Shown here: in pieces, positions 8,356 to 14,224 of the stretch
Layout: every line of letters begins with the position of its first letter
Position numbering within the stretch: the stretch's first letter is position 1
DNA from: Bacteroidota bacterium
GTDB taxonomy: Bacteria; Bacteroidota; Bacteroidia; Bacteroidales; VadinHA17
Length of the DNA stretch: 14,224 bases
Assembly (NCBI GenBank): GCA_015222065.1
Contig: JADFUQ010000546.1
Coordinates: forward strand, 1 to 14,224
Direction of reading: 5' to 3'
The notes under the pieces: generated by a model
Told to the model about the DNA's origin: nothing
Seen by the model: the letters and a program-made list of their open reading frames with translations, nothing else
Database searches by the model: none
Translations under genes and position numbers: made by a program

Positions 8356-8808
8356 GATGAACAACTTTAGCTAATAATTATCTCTATGATAATATTTCTA
8401 TTCTGAATCTGGGAAAAATCAGATTAGAGAATAAAAATCATCTTATAGTTAATTGTACGATAATAATCAAATATAATAAAGGAAGTCAATAAGAACAAAA
8501 AATAATGTAAAGCAATTATAAATTAAAAAACGATAACAGACGTTTTTATGGTTAGAAAATATTGTTACTGTTATGTTATTCCACTTAGAAACCTCATCGA
8601 ACCGCCGTATTGTAGTGCAAATTGTAATGCAAATAATAAAGCGACCCAAAGTACAAAACCTTGTAAGTCGCTTTGCTTAAAATGGTCAGTTCTTACAAAG
8701 GTGGGGAAATCAGGCAATGAATTTGCTGTTATTCACCATTTCTAAAAGCGAATGTTAGTTATTTTGATAACAAACCGACAACAAAACTGACAATAGGAAA
8801 TAAATAAC

Positions 8809-8834
8809 CCTTGTTAACTAATTGTTAAACAAGG
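8809..8834 (-). terminator. Likely terminator of the NagA-like / NRAMP-like unit
   Basis: CCTTGTTAAC at 8809-8818 pairs with GTTAAACAAGG at 8824-8834, with one bulged base and a loop of about 5 nt. Read on the minus strand, the stem is followed by a T-rich stretch (GTTATTTATTTCC). It is about 114 bp past the stop of the NRAMP-like gene and in the right direction to end that transcript. Confidence 0.5.
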
Positions 8835-8850
8835 ACTTTTATTTTTTAGT

Positions 8851-8868
8851 TGCGGTCACGACGAGACT
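8851..8868 (-). other. Stretch resembling a tRNA 3' end (possible integration scar)
   Basis: The minus strand reads AGTCTCGTCGTGACCGCA, which looks like the 3' half of a T-arm plus acceptor strand. No matching 5' portion of a tRNA is found upstream, so it is not an intact tRNA gene. Integrases often leave such fragments at attachment sites, but no integrase is present here and the resemblance may be chance. Confidence 0.2.
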
Positions 8869-8947
8869 GGTAGATTATAACACAATAGCAACAGGATATA
8901 GAAACTTAACTGATATACAATAATTTATTTTTTGGATGCTTTACGTT

Positions 8948-10186
8948 TTAAAACAGATCAACCAAAGCAAAATATGCTGTGCACAGGCTGAACAAAATAA
9001 CAGCGATCAAGCCTATATTCATTGTTTGTCCGGGTGTATTCTCCTTCATAAGATTTTTATTATTGATAAGGATAAAGGCTGGAATAGCCACAGCAGGGAG
9101 TATCACCGCCTGAAAAGCCTGTGAAAAGATCATCATTGCAGGAGGTCGCTGGTCCATAAACTGCATGCCAAAGCAAAATAGAATACCTATCAACCCGAGG
9201 ATGCGAAACAGCGGCGAACGGATATTTCTTTCCCTGCCTGTATAATCACAAATAAGCCATGGTGCGATAAGCACAATGGGAAATATTGTGGAAATACCGG
9301 CGGCAGAGATGCCTGTTATCAATATATAAGCCGCCACTCTTCCTCCGATTGGTTCGAATAATTGTATCATCTCTACCGTATCGTTCAATTTCAGTCCCAT
9401 AACATGGAGTGTGCCCGCTGATACAGCCATAATAATAGCGCTTAAGATAAACATCATTGTAGCCGATGCTTTAGCGTCTTTTTTTTCGTCCTTCAGATTT
9501 TTAATAGTCCATCCTTTCTCTGCTACCACGGTGCTTCGCATGATGAATACAGCAGCAGAACAAGTTGTTCCGGCCATTGCGGCAATAAGGCGCAATGAAC
9601 CGGGGGTATTTGGGATTCTGGGGATCAATCCTTTAGTTAGTTCGGGTAGACTTGGTTTTACTAAAAAGAAAACCATGATAAATGAAAGCCCCATCATTAT
9701 TACAAAAAAGATGAGTATTTTTTCAAAGAACTTATAGTGGCCGTTCCATAATAAAGCGTAGAGTATAACTGCAATAATGGCTGTAATCCAGAATGTACTA
9801 AAACCGCTTCCACCCCAGATGAGCCTGGAACCTTCCTGGAGAAGGTCTGAAATAATACCCATTATACCCATCAGGGAAAGCAATTCTCCAATAATCAGCG
9901 CAATAAGGATATATATTGCCAAAGGTATTCCAAACTTAAATTGCGTTTTGATATTATACAGGGCTGTATGACCCGTTACAAGGGTGGTTTTGCCATAGGC
10001 TACCATCAGGATATATGTAAAAATACATGACAGCGCTAGTGCCCACAACAGGGTCATCCCGTATTCTGCACCTGCTTTAGCCATGGTTGTTACACTTCCT
10101 GTACCAATGTTATAACCGATCAGAAATAATCCCGGGCCAATAGCACTCAGGCCAATCAATACTTTTTTTACTCTCGATTTTGCCAT
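8948..10186 (-). CDS. NRAMP-family transporter lacking the canonical metal-binding motifs
   Basis: The product is 412 residues with about 11 hydrophobic segments and the overall NRAMP (SLC11) layout: N-terminal IGPGLFLIGYNIGTGSVTTM, then AKAGAEYGMTLLW, which matches the canonical segment after TM1. In true Mn/Fe transporters TM1 carries DPGN and TM6 carries a Met with a following His (MPH). Aligned by hand, DPGN is replaced by GTGS (28-31) and the TM6 Met by Cys209 or a neighbour (AGTTCSAAVF, 205-214). Both metal ligands from TM1 and the TM6 thioether therefore appear lost. Diverged SLC11 members with altered sites are known (bacterial magnesium transporters called NRMT, plant EIN2), so the substrate may not be Mn or Fe. 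The start lies 6 bp after the stop of the NagA-like gene, so the two are almost certainly co-translated. A sugar or amino-sugar substrate is conceivable but unproven. Confidence 0.85.
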   Translation of the reverse strand: MAKSRVKKVLIGLSAIGPGLFLIGYNIGTGSVTTMAKAGAEYGMTLLWALALSCIFTYILMVAYGKTTLVTGHTALYNIKTQFKFGIPLAIYILIALIIGELLSLMGIMGIISDLLQEGSRLIWGGSGFSTFWITAIIAVILYALLWNGHYKFFEKILIFFVIMMGLSFIMVFFLVKPSLPELTKGLIPRIPNTPGSLRLIAAMAGTTCSAAVFIMRSTVVAEKGWTIKNLKDEKKDAKASATMMFILSAIIMAVSAGTLHVMGLKLNDTVEMIQLFEPIGGRVAAYILITGISAAGISTIFPIVLIAPWLICDYTGRERNIRSPLFRILGLIGILFCFGMQFMDQRPPAMMIFSQAFQAVILPAVAIPAFILINNKNLMKENTPGQTMNIGLIAVILFSLCTAYFALVDLF

Positions 10187-10192
10187 AACTAT

Positions 10193-11446
10193 TTAATCTT
10201 TGATCTGGTCGCGAGTGTAAACCACTTTACCGGCAACTATTGTTTTCTGGATAATTAGTTTTTCTTCTTCAATCGTAAAAAGAATAAGGTCGGCGCGTTT
10301 ACCCGTGGATATTTCTCCCATATTCAGGTTAAACATTCGTGCCGGATTTGCACTTGCCATATCAATAGCCTGGCGAAGGTTACATTGTGTAAATTGCATG
10401 ATATTTCCTACACATGTGCTTATGGGTGAAGCTGCCCCTGCAAGTACATTTTCTGCAGGGAACCTGACCACATTCGGAGTGAGTACCACTTTTCGTCCGT
10501 CTCTGATATATTCACCAGGCTCTAAGCCAGCCAGGTCCAGGGCATCTGAAACCAGTATGGTATTATCAGGACCTTTGACTTTATAAAAAACCTGCACCTC
10601 TTCCCTGGTTAGATGATATCCGTCGACAATGAGTGTGGGTGTAATTCTGCTGTCTGCTAATTGTGGCCACAGGGGATTTATATGCCGGTTAATCATATTT
10701 GCGCATCCATTACCCAGATGTGTGGATATACGTGCTCCTGCATCGGCAGCTTGCCTGATAATTTCTGCCGTGCCATTATGGTGCCCGAGGGAAATGATAA
10801 CTCCACTTTCCGTGCATTTGCGGATGAAAGGAATGGCGCCATCAATTTCCGGAGCAACCGTAACCAGCAAAATTTTATTCCTTGCGGCTTGTTGATATTG
10901 TATAAATTCTTCCCAATCAGGGGGACGGATGTACTTTTCCAAATGAGCTCCCCTGAACCCTTTAACAGGCGAGATATAAGGGCCTTCCAGGTGAAAACCC
11001 GGAATGGATGGAGAGATATCCGGATCATCAAAAGCCTGTGATAAAGCAGTAAAACATTTTATTAGTTTTTCATGATCAGCAGATACCAATGTGGGGAAAA
11101 ATGTGGTTACGCCTTCTTTCCACAGGGATTTCACTACTTTGTGTAAATCGTTAATATCCAAATCGGGATTACCGAAATCTACCCCCATATATCCGTTAAT
11201 TTGTATGTCAATAAGACCCGGAGCGATATATATATCCGGAGTTTTATTTTCCTTTTCAAGCCGGACAATCTCCGATATTTTCCCATCGGAAATATTGATC
11301 TCAACAGGAGTTTTATCTGAATATAAAATTCCTTTTATGGTCTTTTGTTCCATTTTTTGTCCATGAATAAATTGTGGAGAGCAAATCAGGCTGAAGGTTA
11401 AAAAAAACAGTACGTTGCTCCTTGTTAAAAAATTTGTCATTTTCAT
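10193..11446 (-). CDS. NagA-like N-acetylhexosamine(-6-phosphate) deacetylase with signal peptide
   Basis: The product is 417 residues from the ATG at 11446 (a second ATG is two codons later); longer upstream readings run through an A/T-rich leader and are not credible. NagA removes the acetyl group of GlcNAc-6-phosphate in the cytoplasm. Family residues are present: Gln82 and Asn84 in DIQINGYMGVD, as in the mononuclear E. coli type; Glu154 in FHLEGPYISP; His222 in LGHHNG; His243 in STHLGNG; catalytic Asp301 in VSDALDLAG. Of the substrate phosphate contacts of E. coli NagA, Asn219, Arg227 and His251 have equivalents here (Asn246, Arg254, His278) while Ala220 is Gly247. Oddly, residues 1-30 form a good type I signal peptide (NVLFFLTFSLICSPQFIHGQ), which would place the enzyme in the periplasm where phosphosugars are not expected. 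It lies between the GH36 gene and the NRAMP-like gene. Confidence 0.87.
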   Translation of the reverse strand: MKMTNFLTRSNVLFFLTFSLICSPQFIHGQKMEQKTIKGILYSDKTPVEINISDGKISEIVRLEKENKTPDIYIAPGLIDIQINGYMGVDFGNPDLDINDLHKVVKSLWKEGVTTFFPTLVSADHEKLIKCFTALSQAFDDPDISPSIPGFHLEGPYISPVKGFRGAHLEKYIRPPDWEEFIQYQQAARNKILLVTVAPEIDGAIPFIRKCTESGVIISLGHHNGTAEIIRQAADAGARISTHLGNGCANMINRHINPLWPQLADSRITPTLIVDGYHLTREEVQVFYKVKGPDNTILVSDALDLAGLEPGEYIRDGRKVVLTPNVVRFPAENVLAGAASPISTCVGNIMQFTQCNLRQAIDMASANPARMFNLNMGEISTGKRADLILFTIEEEKLIIQKTIVAGKVVYTRDQIKD

Positions 11447-11514
11447 ATTTTTTATTTTAAATAAAATATTAATTATTTCAATTTTTCGAAAAATTTTCTG
11501 AACTCTTCTCTTCC

Positions 11515-11565
11515 TAACTTTAGTCACTTATAACTTTAGTCACTTTAGTTCACTTATAACTTCTT
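11515..11565 (-). repeat. Second array of the 16-bp repeat unit
   Basis: On the plus strand TAACTTTAGTCACTTA occupies 11515-11530 and TAACTTTAGTCACTTT 11531-11546, followed by a decayed copy up to TAACTTCTTC at 11565. Read in the direction of transcription it gives AAGTGACTAAAGTTA units and ends in GAAGAAG-type sequence, as in the array at 5134-5195. It starts 3 nt beyond the stop codon of the GH36 gene and precedes the NagA-like gene. Confidence 0.85.
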
Positions 11566-11568
11566 CCA

Positions 11569-13752
11569 TTATTTTACCGGGACACATTCTATTAACAAAT
11601 ATTCTTTAAATTCTGGTGTTATATTCGCAACAGGACCCTTAACAGTTCCTAATTCAACTTCGTTAACATAATCATAAACTCTATATTCTTTATCTGCAAG
11701 TCCTCTTAATTCAATACTTCCTTTCCAGTTATCTGCATAAAAAGCATAATAATAGTTTTCTCCCTTATTAATTACATGAGATTCCGGTTTATCGTAAATG
11801 ATATCGTAAAGGTTCAGGTAATTGCCTTTGCTTAACATTTTTTCATTGTATAATTTAAACCATTTTTGCCAGTGTTTTTCTCTGTCACCGGTTAATTGCA
11901 TATTTTCCGGTCCGCCAGGCCAGGTAAATTTTGTTCCTATCACGCCGCCGGGTCCCATTGATGTAGCAAAGTCCTGTCCTACTTTTGCAGTATCACTTTT
12001 ATCATTCATATCGGCTTCAAGCCTGATATGTTCTACATGATCGGTGTATGCAGGAGCATCTGGTCCCCATAATGCTTTAATTAATTTTACTCTTCTTCTC
12101 GATTGTTCAACACTTGTTGGGTCAGATGTTACAGGCTGGTCGATGTAAATAGATTGAAAAAAATCCTGGGGTACGCCGCAATTACAAATTTCGGTTACGG
12201 AATATGGTTTTATTGATTTTGAAGTTTCATAAATAGCTTTAAGCATTTTGGGCAGATCTTCATAAGACTCCCCGGGATATTTGTGGTTATGTTCAGGATT
12301 ATAACAAGGAGGAACTACATAATATGCATCCAGCTTGTGTCCGTCAAAACCCCAGTCTTTAATAAATTTAGTAGTTAATTGCTTCATATATTCCTGTACC
12401 TCAGGAACGCATGGACAAAATTGATACATTTCCCGGCAATCTCTGGGATAGTTTCCTTCCTTATCCATAATTAACCAATCAGGATGATCTTTGGCAACCT
12501 GCGCCATACCAGGGTCTACAGATCCGCCCCATGATAACATTTTTTCCGGTTGAACCGGAGTCGGTGCCCACCATACCTTAACTTTAAATCCCTGATTATG
12601 TAAGGAATCAACAAATTCTTTAACTTGTTTTTCACCACCCGGGAATGTGTAATCCCTGGGATTCCAATCGCCGTATTTATCCCACCACCGGTCATCAATA
12701 ACAACCCATTTAATGCCTAATTCTTTTAATTTTGGAAGTGTTCCATATATATCATCTAATGTAAAATCTGTCAGGTATCCCCAACCACACCAGATGGCTT
12801 CATGAGCTTCTTCAGAAGGCTCTTTTTGTTCAACGCCCAAATCAGCCATTAATTTTGAGTAAGTGTTTAAAGGATCAAAATAATCCAAAGAATGGGTGAT
12901 AACAGCAGTCTTTAAAGTTTTATAGTTTTCCTGTGGGGCAAAAACTATATTTTTTTCCCTGAGAACAGTTATTTTAACTTTTTTGTCAGCTTCAACTTCA
13001 ACCGGTAAAGAAACTAATTGTGGTTTTGTTTCAATGTGGCAAATTGCCATACCCGTTTTATCGTTCCACAGGTCAACCAACGGCACACCACCACCTGTTT
13101 TTGTTTCAGGTTGAACACCCATCCAGTTATCCTGTTTGAACCCATTGTTTATTTTCATGATATAATCAAGTCCCCATGCAATTGAAGCGCCCTGGAACGA
13201 CCAGAAATCATAAGGGTTATCATCCGCGTTAACAGAAGATGCATCTAAACGGAAATAGTTGCAGTAGTTTTTGTTAATAGTCAGGTCGGCTGATCCCAGA
13301 TTCTTATATTCCGCGTAAGTAATTGCTACATCCGGATATCTGTCATACAATTCGACAGTCAGGGTTTTCTCGATTTTACTGTTTTTAGGTCCGTTAGCAA
13401 TTCCTTTAAGAACTAATCTTCTGCCATTACCAAATTCGGTTATTACCGGTTCGGGTTTTAAATTATTATAGTCAACAATAAAATCCTTCACTTCTTCACC
13501 GTCAACTACAATAAAGTGAGTTGGTTTTGATAACTCTCCACCGGGATTTATATCATTTAACGAGTTTTCTTCGCTCTTGTAATATACTTGACAATACATA
13601 TTCTTATCAAACTTAAGCTCTATCCCCGAATTCCGGAACCATATGTCACCGTCTTGTTTAAAGGAAAAATCTTTTTTTAATTCAGAGCAGGAGGAGATAA
13701 TTACCAAAGAAATGATTAATAACAACGGGGGAAAAAAGTGTAGATTTTTCAT
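11569..13752 (-). CDS. GH36-family alpha-galactosidase-type lipoprotein
   Basis: The product is 727 residues. Residues 1-22 (MKNLHFFPPLLLIISLVIIS, then SC) are a type II signal peptide, with Cys22 as the lipidation site. An N-terminal beta-sandwich (about 35-290) precedes a TIM barrel (about 315-620) and a C-terminal beta domain. Clan GH-D features are clear: WCGWGYLTDF (321-330), VVIDDRWW (350-357), the nucleophile Asp475 in GFDGHKLDAYYV and the probable acid/base Asp544 in PVTSDPTSVEQSRRR. GH36 enzymes release alpha-linked galactose or N-acetylgalactosamine with retention; the sequence alone does not decide between them. The length matches the family. It lies downstream of an unidentified exported-protein fragment (77-bp gap) and upstream of the NagA-like gene. 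Codon and base use are more A/T-rich than in the left half of the window. Family placement is firm, substrate is open. Confidence 0.9.
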   Translation of the reverse strand: MKNLHFFPPLLLIISLVIISSCSELKKDFSFKQDGDIWFRNSGIELKFDKNMYCQVYYKSEENSLNDINPGGELSKPTHFIVVDGEEVKDFIVDYNNLKPEPVITEFGNGRRLVLKGIANGPKNSKIEKTLTVELYDRYPDVAITYAEYKNLGSADLTINKNYCNYFRLDASSVNADDNPYDFWSFQGASIAWGLDYIMKINNGFKQDNWMGVQPETKTGGGVPLVDLWNDKTGMAICHIETKPQLVSLPVEVEADKKVKITVLREKNIVFAPQENYKTLKTAVITHSLDYFDPLNTYSKLMADLGVEQKEPSEEAHEAIWCGWGYLTDFTLDDIYGTLPKLKELGIKWVVIDDRWWDKYGDWNPRDYTFPGGEKQVKEFVDSLHNQGFKVKVWWAPTPVQPEKMLSWGGSVDPGMAQVAKDHPDWLIMDKEGNYPRDCREMYQFCPCVPEVQEYMKQLTTKFIKDWGFDGHKLDAYYVVPPCYNPEHNHKYPGESYEDLPKMLKAIYETSKSIKPYSVTEICNCGVPQDFFQSIYIDQPVTSDPTSVEQSRRRVKLIKALWGPDAPAYTDHVEHIRLEADMNDKSDTAKVGQDFATSMGPGGVIGTKFTWPGGPENMQLTGDREKHWQKWFKLYNEKMLSKGNYLNLYDIIYDKPESHVINKGENYYYAFYADNWKGSIELRGLADKEYRVYDYVNEVELGTVKGPVANITPEFKEYLLIECVPVK

Positions 13753-13829
13753 AATATATTACAATTGATTAATAAAATCGTGGTATAAAAATATATTTTC
13801 TTTTTTAAAATAAGAATAAGCTCAATATT

Positions 13830-14224
13830 TTAGTGTAGAATAAAAACATCAGATTTTTTCTCAACCATATTATTCCCAAAGGAATCTGCTGCTTTGATCT
13901 CAATATTGTACAAACCGAATTTCCGGTCCGGGATTTTTTTACTGAACACATTATCTGCTTCTGCCCTGTCTCCCTCTTTGCCGTTATCTTTCAATTCAAC
14001 CTCAAAGAATTCTTCAGGATTATCTATGAATAAAAGTTTAGCTATAACAGATTGTATCTTCGAGCCATCATAAATTCTTGCTTGTATTACATTATCACCG
14101 GAAATTTGTACCCAACGCACTTTTGGCGGAGTGGTGTCTTTCCCTGTTACTTTTATTTTTACTTTGCCTCGTTTTATAATATGATATGGATAGTCAGGGA
14201 GCCAATATTCTGCAAAAAATTCTA
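13830..14224 (-). CDS. C-terminal fragment of an unidentified, probably secreted protein
   Basis: The minus-strand frame enters at the right edge and ends with TAA at 13832-13830; about 131 residues are visible. The first readable residues are EFFAEYWLPDYPYHIIKRGK. Then come a short VKIKVTGKDTTPP linker and a compact beta-rich domain with features of an Ig-like module: an Asp/Gly turn (LKDNGKEGDRAEADN) and final strands NIEIKAADSFGN and KSDVFILH. The Thr-Pro linker and Ig-like tail are typical of large secreted proteins. No catalytic motif is visible and I do not recognise the family. It is co-directional with the GH36 gene and probably in the same transcript. An apparent start at 14120 is an internal GTG, not a real start. 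Confidence 0.7.
   Translation of the reverse strand, partial: EFFAEYWLPDYPYHIIKRGKVKIKVTGKDTTPPKVRWVQISGDNVIQARIYDGSKIQSVIAKLLFIDNPEEFFEVELKDNGKEGDRAEADNVFSKKIPDRKFGLYNIEIKAADSFGNNMVEKKSDVFILH

Larger units (their letters stand above)
8356..8947. other. A/T-rich intergenic region, no supported gene
   Basis: This 592-bp stretch lies upstream of the LRR gene and downstream of the NRAMP-like gene. Open frames of about 60 residues exist on both strands but have no leader, domain or codon pattern that I can support. It contains an 8-bp inverted repeat (8638-8645 with 8667-8674), a second one overlapping it (8659-8667 with 8692-8701), a likely terminator (8809-8834) and a tRNA-3'-end-like stretch (8851-8868). 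It may be a decayed insertion site. Confidence 0.6.

Noticed and set aside
8548..8745. 65-residue plus-strand open frame and a 60-residue minus-strand one
   Set aside because: No domain, no ribosome binding site and inverted repeats inside; not supportable as genes.
11447..11527. N-terminal extension of the NagA-like protein
   Set aside because: Uses a non-ATG start in an A/T-rich leader next to the repeat array and buries the signal peptide.
1..14224. A complete polysaccharide utilisation locus with SusC/SusD
   Set aside because: No TonB-dependent transporter or SusD-like gene is present in this window; it may lie outside.

Overview
The window looks like chromosomal DNA of a Bacteroidota bacterium, probably a free-living or environmental polysaccharide degrader. 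The reasons are family content (PL11 lyase, GH36 lipoprotein, DUF5107-TPR protein, 21-residue LRR lipoprotein), mostly weak or absent Shine-Dalgarno sequences, A/T-rich leaders, and nearly every product carrying a type I or type II signal peptide. No rRNA, intact tRNA, CRISPR array, transposase or SusC/SusD pair is visible.

Left part (1-7136): a rhamnogalacturonan lyase of family PL11, cut by the left edge, runs leftwards. It shares a 153-bp divergent intergenic region with a rightward pair. That pair is a 1082-residue exported DUF5107 + TPR protein and a 634-residue exported protein joining a CBM9-like domain to a transglutaminase-like domain with an apparently intact Cys-His-Asp triad. The two are separated by 114 bp that hold a 16-bp tandem repeat. 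PL11 points to pectin (rhamnogalacturonan I) breakdown. The functions of the two right-hand genes are not established.

Middle (7137-8947): a gene-poor zone. It holds several hairpins between convergent genes, a leucine-rich-repeat lipoprotein with one EF-hand-like loop, and about 590 bp of A/T-rich DNA with inverted repeats, a likely terminator and a stretch resembling the 3' end of a tRNA.

Right part (8948-14224), all leftward: a C-terminal fragment of an unidentified exported protein, a GH36 alpha-galactosidase-type lipoprotein, a NagA-like deacetylase with an unexpected signal peptide, and, 6 bp further, an NRAMP-fold transporter lacking the canonical metal-binding residues. The order suggests a route: glycoside cleavage outside, deacetylation of a product in the periplasm, then import. 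This is a hypothesis. The same 16-bp repeat lies between the GH36 and NagA-like genes, in the same orientation relative to transcription as on the left.

The most interesting items are the exported NagA-like / metal-motif-less NRAMP pair, the DUF5107-TPR / CBM9-transglutaminase pair, and the 16-bp repeat in two inter-gene spacers.
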